Below are positions 48,460 through 59,907 of a stretch of DNA of 64,000 nt, piece after piece. Numbering within the stretch: position 1 is the stretch's first letter; every line of letters begins with the position of its first letter. Source of the stretch: Zeugodacus cucurbitae (taxonomy: Eukaryota; Arthropoda; Insecta; Diptera; Tephritidae); contig NC_071670.1 in the NCBI RefSeq assembly GCF_028554725.1, positions 49,052,501-49,116,500 of the forward strand, read 5' to 3'. The position numbers and the translations under genes are program-made. The notes under the pieces were generated by a model. The model had not been told where the DNA came from, ran no database searches, and worked only from the letters and a program-made list of their open reading frames with translations.

Positions 48460-51400
48460 TTGAAGCATCCTCATGAAAAATTGTGATGGACGATGTAAAT
48501 ACGAACATAAAGTTTTATTGTTATTGTTTTATTTTTGAATTAGTACCATGGACGCTTTCATTCATGCTAGATGCATGGTTGAGATTTTTCTGTAAATAAA
48601 TAATTAAAACATAGTTTACTTTCTTTAACTGAGCCGATCAAGTTAGGTTCGCAATGAGCGGCTGAGCGGTCATTTTAAGCGGTTCCTTAGTAAAGTGTTG
48701 TTGTCCAGCGCATTCATATTTGTGAAAAGTTTTTTCTCTAAGGAAACAAATTGGTGTTCATGCTATAAATTGAGAAAGTCCATATTATGATGAATTTCAC
48801 CATTTATATAAAAATCTACAAAATTTTCTATACAGATTTTGGCATTATTGTCGAACGTCTGCTAAGACCTTTGATCTGTTGTTCTCAAATATAATACTAA
48901 ATTGACAAAACATTTGGGCAGAAGCACCATCAGTGACATAATTTCAAATACGTGTATTATAATTTCGGAGGAGCTTGTTGAGGAATACATACATATACAT
49001 GCCTTAAATAACAGCACATAATCTTAAAAAAGTAATAGCGGTAGAATTTGCACACATGAAATTAATAATTCCATATTTATTTGCCATTTTATATATTATA
49101 TATTAGATCCAAAATGAAAAAAGGAATGATATTTAAATTAGCAAAAAAAAATTAAAACTTTTTATTAGATATGAGAAATAGATTTTTGTCTCAACTCCAT
49201 GTCAGGAAAGCAAAAATATGCGAAAAACTAAAATTGAATTGATATGCTAATTTTCTGCTAGTGTTCTTAAATATAATTTTTATTTTTTTTTTTTTGACAG
49301 AAATAAATGCATCATTGATGGCCAATTATTCATACTAACACCAATGCCAATTATTTTCACTAAACCATTTTTCTTCTAGAATTAAATAAAATATTCTAAT
49401 AACTTCTCTCCGTTTTTTAAATTTCCAAAATAAGTATTTTTTCTACATCGGAAAACTCCAAAAAATTTATTTTAATTTTTTCACTAAAACTCTAAAAATT
49501 TCGTTAAATTTTCCTAACCAAAAATAAATTAAATTCCGTCCTCCCAGCAACCACTTGCTTGATGAACTGCGCAACCTCGACTGCCAGCACCCACAGGACC
49601 GCACTTGCGCGAACAACCGCTCAGGCAACAGCAAGCAAAATAATTATTTCTCAAACACATACATTGTTATGTATATATATACTTATATATACTCATACAA
49701 AAACACCAACATTCCCATGCCAGTTGCCCAAAGACACTTTCAATTTCCAACTTCTTTGCGACACAAAACGCAAAGCAACTCCCCATGCAAGTGTTTTTGT
49801 ACGGAATGAAATGAAAAGAAAATCTTTAAGAATAAAGAATTTTGTCAGCAAAGGCAACTAAAAATATAACTGACAGGCATACAACTTGCATATCCTTGCC
49901 AGCGCAGTATATCCTTGTAGACGCGTGTGTGTGTGCGCAAAGATCAGATATCCTTTGTGCCAATGAAGCGAGGAAATTGTATAGCTACGCTTCAAGCGTA
50001 AGCAATAATTACAGCAACAACAAAAAACAATAATTCTCATACAACATAGTCCTATAGACATATTGTTACGCTGCATCCAACACAAATAAAAGAAGACAAA
50101 AACCAATAGGACAAAAACAAAGCGTACACAGTTTTTCCAACAACAGCAAAAACAGCGAGTAACATAATAGCAGCAAAGCGAAGAAACGAAACACAAGTCC
50201 ATACAAAGTCCCTAAGAAACTAAAGAAGAAAATGTATTGCGCTTGTGTAGGTGTAGCCCAAAAAAGATCTAGATAAATTTGGCTAGTCAGGTACTTGGGC
50301 GTCTCCAGGATGCTGTGCGTCTGCACTAGCTGACGCATGAAGTAGGGGAAATCCTGTGCGCAGGTTTCTGCTGCTCAACCAAGTGTGCGCTCTAAGGTGA
50401 AGGCGAAGTTTAGCTGCGCAACAGTCATATCTCAAGCATAAGTGTATGTGTAGCGTAGCAGTGCGCTGTTAACGCATATAGTGTATAACTTAACAGCGAC
50501 TTTGACTTGTGGGGGTGTTTATTATGTTAATTAACAGCGATTTGCTCTGAAATGTTACGTTTACAGTTCCAATAGCATTTATGTACATATTTGTACAGAG
50601 CACCATATAAGCGGGGTTTTTTCTTTATCGAAGATGGGCTCTTGATTAGATATTCTCATTTATGTATTGTATATGTAGTATATGTATAGATTATTGTACA
50701 TATGTATAATGAACAATGAATATTATTGATTTGTGATAAATTTGAAGCAGAGTCAATTATTTAAAAAAGCAATAAAAAAATTTGTTCAGCAAAATAAAAA
50801 TAATTAATAAAAAAAATAGAAAATAAAATATATAAAAATATTTTTTAAATAAAATAAAAAATAATTAAAATTATTTAATAAAAACTAAACAAATTTGGAA
50901 GTAATTTTGATATTTAAAAATATACACATTGGCGGAATATACACTAAACATAAAAAAATCTGAAGAACTCTGAACTGCTTCTTCTAAATAAAAATAAAAT
51001 GAATGCGATTTTCGAGATCTTAAACATGCATGGTCGTCAAAAACTGTTTCGAAATGGTAAGTTTCGTTTATAAAAACTTTAGTAATGATAAAATTCTGAA
51101 AATTGTGGTATGAGACTAGACGCCGAACCGATTATTTCAACATGTATCATGCTTTTAAGAGTTTAGTATTATTTTCAAAATAATGGTGAACTCAAAAATA
51201 ACTCTCAAAATAGTTTTTATTTCAAGTTTAGCCTAGTTTTTGAAAAGATTTGCTCTTTATTGATTAAAAATAAATGTTAAAAATGAAATGAATGAAATTA
51301 AGAAAGATGAAAAAAAAATTATTTTTTAAACTGCTCTTTATTAAAAAAAATTCCTAATTCGTTTGAATTTATATTTTTTTAATGTAAAGCTTTCATTATC

Positions 51401-52810
51401 AAATTCCAATTATAATTCTTTATAAAGTATAAGAATAGCTACGAGCATAGAAATTTAAACTGAATAATATTTTAACTCGGCTTAATACTTTAAACTTAAA
51501 ATTTATTTCAGAAGACCTTGAATAAATGAGAGTTCGGTAAATTATAGACGAATGTTTAACATGGTTTTAGCTCAAACAGAGCACTTTAGAAACTATTTAA
51601 ATGAAGAAATGTATGATTGAGGTCTTGAGGTCTTAAAAATATATTTTATATAATAGTACATATGTATATGGTTTTCAACTCAGTAGTCATATGGAATAGC
51701 AACTTAAGGCGAGTTTATAAAATAATTAAGTATTAAGAAAGTATATTGAGCGATTTTAAAAATTATATTTTATAAATTAAATTTAAAAATTTTATATATT
51801 TCAATATTTTCTTGAATTTAATATTCATTATTTCAGCTTTAAGAAGGTTTCTATGATTTCAAAAAAAAAATTTTTTAATTTTAAAGATCTAGAAAGTATA
51901 TGGAACGATTTGAATTAATAATATTATACAAATGTAATTAAAAAAAAAAATATTTTTATATATATTTATATTTTCAAGAGCTCAAAACCATATTTTTATT
52001 CCAATATTCTTATAAATATTTTTAATTCAAATTTCATTGAATTTCTTTATATGAATTTAAATCTCCTATAAATGAGTTCTTCCCCAATTTTATCGAAAAT
52101 ATCAATGTCAACATTTGTTTTACACGATTAAATATGCAAATAAGACAATTCAACAAAATTGTATTCACGCACACACACATAGGACATAGGCAATATTTGA
52201 ACTGGCACACGCCACATGCTAGCAAAGGAATGGTGCTACAAGTCTACAAACCTGGTATGTGCTATGAACAAACCAACAAACATTCATTACACACCGAAAA
52301 GCAGCACTACAGTTCGGCTTGTACACATGTATGTTAAATCTCTGTAACCTGTCGACTACGACATACCAACTCATTGCACTGTACAGCACACGAATTCCCT
52401 TGCTGTCCTAAGAAAATATGCTGACACACTCGCTCTCTCGCCTAGTTCTCACCAACAGCACTTGAGCGCACGCCACCCTTTTCCAAAGCAACACAAAGTA
52501 TGCACCTCAGCTATGCTCTCCATATACTGCTGCTCTGCGCTGCTCTATCCCTACTGGAGTTCGTGGCACCGATCGCGAGCACTGCTCGGACACGATCACT
52601 TGCGTTGCCGTTTAACCCTCTGCCAACGTAGAACGACTGCCAAGCAACAGGGGAGGAAGCAGGTATGCTCACGCTGTACGTACAGTGTACAGAGTATTGA
52701 GCTGCGACTGTTGCTTGGCTGTGGAAATTGTACTTAAGGCGCTGCCAGAGGACGAAGGGAATCATTAAGGCATTTGATTTCATAGCATTACAAGCTCGTC
52801 TTCAACAAAC
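48460..52810. other. 5' flank of l'sc, no gene and no transposon seen
   Basis: About 4.4 kb. It is very AT-rich at 48460-49500 and 50600-52100. It is more balanced at 49540-50540 and 52130-52810, the latter running into the l'sc promoter. I recognise no transposon, unlike most other stretches of this length in the window. Expected to hold proximal l'sc regulatory sequence. Confidence 0.45.
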
Positions 52811-52816
52811 GAGTCT

Positions 52817-52851
52817 TACATAGTTGTAGCATAGCAAGCAAGTAGTCAGTC
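52817..52851 (+). promoter_or_regulatory. Likely l'sc core promoter
   Basis: An initiator TCAGTC lies at 52846-52851 with its A at 52848. A weak TATA-like TACATA lies at 52817-52822, 31 bp upstream. A second initiator-like TCAGTG is at 52869-52874. No downstream promoter element is obvious. The implied leader (52848-52957, 110 nt) contains no upstream ATG. Confidence 0.45.
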
Positions 52852-52957
52852 GAAGTAGAAGAGATCAATCAGTGCAAATACAACAAAAACGTGTTTACAA
52901 AAATTACAACAAATAATTGTGTTAAATTTACAACAAATTCCAATTCATTCACAAACA

Positions 52958-53860
52958 ATGGCCAGTGTGTGTATGTCGCAAACGGGCTACCAACAACAGC
53001 AACATCACTTTCAAATGTTGAACGGCAACATAATGTTGCTACAAAAAGCGCAACAACAACAGCAGCAACTGCAACAACAACAAACGTTCCAGCAGACAAA
53101 CATCTATCAAGCGAAGAAACAACAAAGCATTGCACCCGCACCCAAAGTGTTGGGCAACAGCAATCTGCACAACATCCAGATGGGTGCCATTGGTGGCGCT
53201 GATGACCTCGTGCCACGCAAGAAGTATACCTATATGAATATGCCGTACGGTGAGCAATTGCCGTCGGTGGCACGTCGCAATGCGCGCGAGCGTAATCGCG
53301 TCAAGCAGGTGAACAACGGTTTCGCCAACTTGCGTCAACATCTGCCACAAACCGTGATCAATACGTTGTCGCATGGTGGACGCGGCGCCAGCAAGAAGCT
53401 CTCCAAGGTGGATACCCTCCGCATTGCGGTCGAGTATATACGCGGTCTGCAGGACATGCTCGAGGAGTCGCAACCCAGCGGTGCCTCCGTTTCGAATAAA
53501 ATGCTTGCCAACTCCTCGTCGCTCTGTGATGAGTCCAGCAACGATGGCAGCAACTACGGCTACGCCTCAATGGGCAGTCCCAGTGAGCAGGCATACAATC
53601 CGCTACAAAATTCCTATCACTCAGAGGCTTCGGTTTCGCCAGCGCCCAGCTACAGCGGCGATTCGGATATCTCAATTGGTGGCGCCAACTATTTGCATCC
53701 CGTCAAGTACGAGGAACAGCAGCAACAACAACAAGTTATGCATGAGAATGTGCAGTTCAAATTCGAGTCTTTCGATGATTTCGCACATTTGTCGCCCGCA
53801 GATGAGCAACCCGACGATGAGGAGCTCTTGGACTACATTTCCTCGTGGCAAGAGCAATAA
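52958..53860 (+). CDS. l'sc: Lethal of scute, proneural bHLH transcription factor
   Basis: A 300-residue intronless gene, as in Drosophila. The chosen ATG is in context ACAAACAATGG and starts MASVCMSQTGYQQQ. An in-frame GTG at 52919 lengthens the open frame but is not a credible start. Residues 12-60 are Gln-rich. NMPYGEQLPSVARRNARERN leads into the basic region (about 106-117) and the helix-loop-helix (to about 170). The NMPYGEQLPSVA lead-in and the loop with SHGGRGASKK are specific to L'sc rather than Sc or Ac. A Ser/Pro-rich region (SPAPSYSGDSD) and a second Gln run follow. The end PDDEELLDYISSWQEQ is the acidic tail shared by AS-C proteins, known in Scute as a transactivation region. It acts in the nucleus with Daughterless on E-boxes to select neural precursors. 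It is longer than the fly orthologue (about 257 residues). Confidence 0.96.
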   Translation: MASVCMSQTGYQQQQHHFQMLNGNIMLLQKAQQQQQQLQQQQTFQQTNIYQAKKQQSIAPAPKVLGNSNLHNIQMGAIGGADDLVPRKKYTYMNMPYGEQLPSVARRNARERNRVKQVNNGFANLRQHLPQTVINTLSHGGRGASKKLSKVDTLRIAVEYIRGLQDMLEESQPSGASVSNKMLANSSSLCDESSNDGSNYGYASMGSPSEQAYNPLQNSYHSEASVSPAPSYSGDSDISIGGANYLHPVKYEEQQQQQQVMHENVQFKFESFDDFAHLSPADEQPDDEELLDYISSWQEQ

Positions 53861-54141
53861 GCTGCTTGGGCAGCCAAATCAGTGACTCCAAAAACCTGCG
53901 TAAAACTTTCCAAAAATCAAACGAGAGAGAGAGACAACACAGACCAGTGGCAACTCAGGACTCAGTATTTTCCACAAAATACAATCTATTTTACTTCAAT
54001 GAGCGTTGTGTATAGAAGAGTGGAATTCTTGTTCCACTTTTTGTAAAATTTTGTAAATAGTGCCTTGCAAAAAACAAACTTTTATTGTGTTAAAACTGTT
54101 TAGTTTAAGTATTTTAAGTAAGTTTTTTATTAGTTTTAAGT

Positions 54142-54154
54142 TATGGAAGACAAA
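54142..54154 (+). promoter_or_regulatory. Proneural-box-like motif 1 in l'sc 3' UTR
   Basis: TATGGAAGACAAA matches 11 of 13 positions of the proneural box AATGGAAGACAAT known from Drosophila proneural mRNAs. The core GGAAGAC is the exact complement of the GY box GTCTTCC in Notch-target mRNAs. It is preceded by TTTTAAGT, as is motif 2. Confidence 0.6.
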
Positions 54155-54196
54155 TGATTTAAAACTATACTCATAAGTTAAGCGCTAATTTTAAGT

Positions 54197-54209
54197 AATG
54201 GAAGACACT
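54197..54209 (+). promoter_or_regulatory. Proneural-box-like motif 2 in l'sc 3' UTR
   Basis: AATGGAAGACACT matches 12 of 13 positions of the proneural box. It is 55 nt after motif 1 with the same TTTTAAGT lead-in, so the pair looks like a local duplication. Confidence 0.65.
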
Positions 54210-54275
54210 AAACTAATTTAGACTAAGCAAACCACTATAAAACAAAGCAAACAAACAAACAAAAACAACAAACCA

Positions 54276-54281
54276 AATAAA
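54276..54281 (+). terminator. l'sc polyadenylation signal
   Basis: A canonical AATAAA about 415 nt after the stop codon, in a CAA-rich context, giving a 3' UTR of about 440 nt. Confidence 0.6.
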
Positions 54282-54300
54282 ACAAAATTCAATGAAAAAC

Positions 54301-55621
54301 ATAAAATATTTTCTTCTTATTTTACTGGTATTGAAAATTTTCAGATGAATCAGTTTTTCTTTAAAACTTGTTTAATCAAAAAAAAGAAGAAAACAAAGCA
54401 TCAATTCTTTGGCACTGGTACTTCCTAAAAAAATTGGACTTAATTTCAAGTTCAAAAAATCAATCCATTGTTCCAGAAATAAAAAAAACATAACATCAAA
54501 ATATTTTAAAATCAATTTTTAAATACCAAAACTAAAACAAATCGATTTTTCAACTATTTAGGAATAATAAAACCTCCTTCTTATACCGCGAGACAATATT
54601 AACGAATAACTTTAACTTTAATTCCAAAATCAAGTATCAATCTATCAACGATTTTTTCAAAGCAGTTCTGGAAATAATATAATCTAACGAAAGACAAAAT
54701 TTTGAATAGATTTTTTTGCAGTTATTGAAATTTCATATAAAACTTCTAAGACTGTTTTGAAGATGTGACACTCCATAGAATATCAAAGTGGAAGGAGTTG
54801 TTCGTAAAAATAAGTGTTTCAAAGCGAATCCTCTCATCTGAACTAGAGATGATTAGCAATTTAAAAACAAATTTCAAAAATGTTTTGAATGAAGAAATTT
54901 TTGAACCACGATGAAGTTGATTTTTTAGAAAAATTCTATTGTTTAAAATACATATATAATATATTATTGTGATTAGAAAGTTAATCCAGACGAATTCTCT
55001 GGAAATAGCATATCATTTCGATACACTCCAAGAATATTCGAAAATCTCTTCATAATTCCCATTTCTTATTATTACTAAGATCACAATGGAAATTTAAGTT
55101 ATAAAATGTTAACTCCAGCTATTCAATAGTTAAAATTTAAAGTCCCTCTGCGACTTGCCCCTTCTTTATATGAGTTTCACCTCTGCTCGCGTGTTAAAAA
55201 TTTGTATGTGAATACCATAACAAAATTAAACAGTACTACCTAATAGTCCAATAATAGTATTTAGTCACCTCATTCAAATATACTGATATAAATACTGCTT
55301 ATTATTCTTATTTATTTTATTCAGACAGTCTATTTAATTCATACCAGTTGCTTGATCGATTCGCCTAATTTTTATAAAATTAAACAGAATATAATATAAA
55401 TGTATTTTTCGCATCTAATTGCTGATAATGAATATAAAAGGATTCTTGAAGCTTTTGGGGATGGCCGGAATTCTCAACTCAGAAGAATGAAAGATATACA
55501 CTTATTGCTCAAAACTGTAGTATCTGTCTTAATTTACTTAAAATTATTAATCAATTGCCAAATCGCTTTAAAATTATAAACCTTACAAGGCTTTGTATGG
55601 CCTCGTTTTGAGTAAAAAAGA
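54301..55621. other. Non-coding stretch downstream of l'sc
   Basis: Strongly AT-rich, with no recognisable gene, motif cluster or transposon. Confidence 0.5.
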
Positions 55622-55623
55622 TA

Positions 55624-56061
55624 CAGTGGAACTTCTCTAACTCGAATCACCATAATCCACAGAAAAACTTCAAGTTACAGAATTTTCATTAAAACATAAA
55701 TTTTTCAAAAAGCTGTAAAATATAGATTTTTAGATAGCATAGAATTTTATGTTCATACGTTAAAACATATATTCGGTAATTTTGTTGATTGCAGTTTGCT
55801 ATTATTTGACTTCGGACCTCTGTATCCTGTATGCCTGTTTTACATGATTTATGCAATCTTTTGTTCGCGTCCATACGATATGGAGAAACTCTTTTAAAGT
55901 TCTATGTTGATAGAAAAATTTTAAATTTTGTATCATGCTCTGGTCGAAAAGTTCGATTTATGGAACATATTTGTATGGAATTTGTCTTCTATTGCCACTT
56001 CAAGAGTTCTAGTTATGGAGAACTTCGAGTTACAGAAGTTCGAGTTATGGAAGTTCCACTG
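55624..56061. mobile_element. Pogo-like MITE, copy 2 (438 bp)
   Basis: Starts CAGTGGAACTTCTCTAACTC and ends GAGTTATGGAAGTTCCACTG, so the termini are better-matched inverted repeats than in copy 1, flanked by TA (55622-55623 and 56062-56063). The interior aligns with copy 1 (TTCATTAAAACATAAATTTT; TTCTATTGCCACTTCAAG). No coding capacity. Confidence 0.8.
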
Positions 56062-56063
56062 TA

Positions 56064-57674
56064 GATTTACAGGTTTACGACTCAATTAATAGCAATTTAA
56101 AGGATTTTGTTCCAGTCGAGAAAAGAGTAGGTGACCAATTTTAGTTTTCTTGAAAATGGACCAATTTGAAAATTATATGTAACTAGCGGACCCGACCTAG
56201 CGGAAGGACAACTTCCAATTGTATATAACTTTTGGCAATTTCTCTACAGTAACAATGGCGCCTTCTATTTTTGACGAATATAAAACATAAAAAAATGTAT
56301 AAATTAAATTCAATTAAATGCACTATTTAAATTCGACCTAATGGTGACTACAAACCATTCTCGAATCCAATTGAAGATACACGAAAAAATAGTGATAGTG
56401 AAATACACACGTACCGAAGAAGTTTATATTTATGTACATATATAGGTAGGATAAACGGTGTAATATCAGTGTAGCTTCTGTTAAGGATTCCGATAAAGTT
56501 AGGAGATTAACTACAATTATATAGCTCAATTAGACTTGCATAGTCTTTATATGCATGAGTTTTCGAATGTCAAATATCTTAAATTCCTGGATTTCCTCCG
56601 ATTTTTTAATATTGATAAAGTGAAGTTAGATTCAAGTGTACTATAGAACATATTAATCAGTATCACAAAGTAAGAAAAGTTTTAATCTATTTTAATATAA
56701 CATATGTAACTTAATATGTGGCTTTGAGAAGAAGGTACTTTAAAATGTCAAAATTACTAAAGAAATTGCAAAATTATATTTCTAAAAAGCAGGTCATAAT
56801 CATTGGTGGTCACATAGTAAAATTACATAAGTCTTCATGTAGCATAAGAAATATATTTTTTGCACAGGAGAGCATATTCTCTAACTTATCTTGGAATTTT
56901 ATATTTTTCAAGGGTTCGAATACTTAAAATATATTAAATTAATAAAAAAATAAAATAAAAAAGGACAATGTGACCATGGCAACAAAAATACAATTTATTT
57001 ACTTGCTCATATGATTACTTCCACTCGATAATAAACAACAACAACAACTTAACCACCACTGTACCATACAGCACACGGCTGAATAACAAAATAAATAAAT
57101 TAAAATTAAAATATTTTATCATTTCCGCTACGAGCTTAAAGGAGCAAGGAACCAACAAGCAACGACAACAACAACAGCAAGCGAATTAAATGCGCTAACG
57201 GAAGTAACCGGTCACGCCTCATGGCATAACCAACTACAAGGACCACGTGGGTAATGCGACAACAACTTCAACAAAGCTGTGTCGAGTGAGTGAGTGATTG
57301 GCGGAAAGGGAGACAGGGAGCCAGCCAGCAAACAAGCCCGATGGACCGACGGCAGGCTTTGCGCCTGGTCAAAGGCGTAAAGCATACATAATTTGCCTGC
57401 TAATGCACTTCCGGGCCGAAATGGCAATGCAAGCGGCCACCACCAAACAACAACAAGATCGAGAAACCTCAACCCCAAAACGAATGCGATTGTTAATGGC
57501 GAATGTCGAACAAAGGGATAAGGACAATTGCAAGCAGGACATTACGTATGCGCTTACGTAGGAACCATAGAGTATGTGAGTATGTTTGTGTGTGTTCCAG
57601 GTGTGATATCGGCGGAAAGGGGTTAGGGGGATGACAGACAACATTTAGTCGAGGAAAATTGCTTACGTGTGCCG
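56064..57674. other. Non-coding stretch
   Basis: AT-rich to about 57000, then more balanced and CAA-rich at 57030-57600. ACTAGCGGACCCGACCTAGC at 56182-56201 resembles starts of some insect transposons, but I cannot place it. No gene is recognised. Confidence 0.4.
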
Positions 57675-57955
57675 CTAACAACAGTAACAAAAACAACAAC
57701 AAAATGATGGAAGGAAAAAGTAACAACAAAAACGAAAATAAAATAAACAACAACAACACAATAATGAAGTAAAAAAGCAACAACAACAATATTAATTAGA
57801 AAAGTAGCAGAAAAGTCACAACAACAACAAAATATTAAAAAAAAAGTTACAACAACAACAAGAAAAATTGGAAAAAATAGCAACAACAAAAACAAAATTA
57901 AGAAGTAAAGTAGCAGCAACAATAAAAATTAAAAAAAAAAACAACAACAAAAAAA
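57675..57955. repeat. Imperfect (CAA)n tract
   Basis: Repeated runs of CAACAACAAC alternate with short A-rich spacers over about 280 bp. It is low complexity and codes for nothing. Long Leu/Val open frames on the other strand are a by-product. Confidence 0.8.
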
Positions 57956-57959
57956 GAAA

Positions 57960-59729
57960 AGAAAAATAAGTCCAGTTACTTCGTAAACAAAACATATTTT
58001 TATCATAACCTTAACTGTGAAATTATTGTAGAATTCTTTTAAGGGGTAAGGGTGGCTTGTGCCACCACTCAATAAACGCTTTAATAATTAATTCAACAAA
58101 GCGAAACATAAATTTCGTATCGAACTGTGAAATCAACACCCCAATAGCGCGTAGTGGTTTACAGCAGAGGTCCACGTCCGGCACCGAACAGGTATGCAAA
58201 TAGCGGCGGGTTGTGCAAGGCGTGCGGCTGTGCATTGCGCATGCGCACCCCAATAAGATTGCACAACAATAAGAACGACAATAAGAAGAAATGAAATACT
58301 TTTGGTTTCTTGCAAATAGGAAGTGTCTTCAGCACAAACTGAAATCCGATCGCCAAACATAATAATTATGCAAATTTGCAAGACTTACTTTCAATACAAA
58401 AAGAGAGTTTGGAATGTAAGGGCACGCGTAAGAACGGATATGGGTGGCACCCATGGCCATGTGCCATAACTTAAGATGACAATTGTCTACCGATTTGAGA
58501 AAAGTACAGTTTACAGCAAAATATTGAAAAGGTGTAACAAAATGCCAGCTAATAGCTGCAAATCGCGTTAAAGCAAAGCAGAATTTTTAGAAAATTCAAT
58601 CGTAGTGTAGGTTGTGACAGCATTTTAAGGCACGGACAACACCCACTACTCAGACTAGAGACTAGAGTGAACAGACAATAATGCAACGAAATTTAAGTAA
58701 GGTGCATGAGGAAATCGCATACAAATAGGATAAGAAGGCGAAAAATACAAAAACACGAACAACACACACACATTCGTATTCATACTTCCCAGCGCTGGCT
58801 TAGCTCTTGCACAAGGAAGCGCAGGAAGTAAGGCGGACGACAAATTTTTGGCAGTGTCTCACAAAGACTCGAGGATTAAAATTTCTGTTGGCATTTTTGT
58901 GTGGAAAAATAGCAAGAAGTGGGAAAAAAAAAATTGTATCAAATTCGTTGCAGAATTTGCGTTAATTGTCAGCAGTTCAGCTCATAGCAGTTCATGAAAT
59001 TAAATACGCTCGCAGTGCAGATTATAAGAAATTGTGTGTGCATGGCATTTGTAAGAAGAACGGTAGCAAATGCGATTCGTCAACGTAAGTAGGCAGCAAC
59101 TTCCTTATGCTCTTCCGTTGCGCTAGCATACAGTTGTGTGCGAATTTATTGCAGTGAAGTGAAATAAATTAGCAGTCTCTTTTTGTGAGAAATTTTTATT
59201 TATTTTTATTTATAGCCTTAAAACACTTAAAGTTGGTAGATCAACAAAAAAAAAAACTTTATTTTTTTACTATATATTTTTGAACTGGTTTCTATGCTTT
59301 TGCTAGAAATTTATCGCAGAAATTTTCTATTATATGGCTACTTGATATTATTTGGGATTTTTGTTGTTGTTTATTAAAATATCTGGTCTGGGATTACCAT
59401 TATTTAAAGAAAACATTTTTTTGTAATATTTTCGGGATTTAGGTTCTATAAGTCTATCTCTATTCTTTCAATAACCCGAACTTCGAAGGCTAATATTTCG
59501 ATTTCGGAGGCTAACTTCGAAAATCGGAGAACACACGCTTTTGACTTATGACTCAATCTCACGGAAAAAAGAAGTTTCGTCCAATACCCGAAAAAAAAAC
59601 AATTTTTCCGTATATATATTTCCGTATTCAGTCATTATTTTAGCTTAAAGCTTCAAGATTTCTTTTTCATTTACATATACCTCATTCAGAGCCTGTAATT
59701 AAAATTTTTATCCGAAATTTAAAGGTAAT
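57960..59729. other. Non-coding stretch
   Basis: A GC-richer portion lies at 58030-59160 and a single GTGGGAA (Su(H)-like) at 58919-58925. AT-rich afterwards. No gene is recognised. Confidence 0.4.
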
Positions 59730-59730
59730 T

Positions 59731-59905
59731 CAGTTGAACTTCCGTAACTCGAATCACCATAATCTACAAAAAACCTCGAGTTAGAGAGACTTTAGAGTTA
59801 GGGAAGGTAATTTGTATGAAATTTTACTTCTAATGTCAATTTAAGTGTTGAAGTTGTTCTCCATGTTCTCGAGTTATAGAAGTTCGAATTATAGAAGTTC
59901 TACTT
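59731..59905. mobile_element. Pogo-like MITE, short copy 3 (175 bp)
   Basis: Begins CAGTTGAACTTCCGTAACTC, then GAATCACCATAATCTACA as in copies 1 and 2. It then skips to GGTAATTTGTATGAAATTTT and ends AATTATAGAAGTTCTACTT. Both termini are present while most of the interior is deleted. TA follows on the right; the left duplication has decayed. Confidence 0.65.
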
Positions 59906-59907
59906 TA

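Larger units (their letters stand above)
53861..54300 (+). other. l'sc: 3' UTR of l'sc
   Basis: From the stop codon to just past AATAAA (54276-54281). It is AT-rich with a (GA) run at 53923-53934 and two proneural-box-like motifs, listed separately. I saw no AGCTTTA (Brd box). Confidence 0.6.

Noticed and set aside
52919..52957. N-terminal extension of the l'sc open frame
   Set aside because: It opens with GTG, not ATG, and the added residues have no counterpart in the known protein. The ATG at 52958 has a strong context.
53039..53473. Long minus-strand frame inside l'sc
   Set aside because: It is the mirror of the Gln-rich and bHLH coding sequence (Leu-rich by complement) and starts and ends within l'sc.
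57493..57922. Leu/Val-rich minus-strand frames resembling membrane proteins
   Set aside because: They are translations of the CAA-rich tract and not genes.
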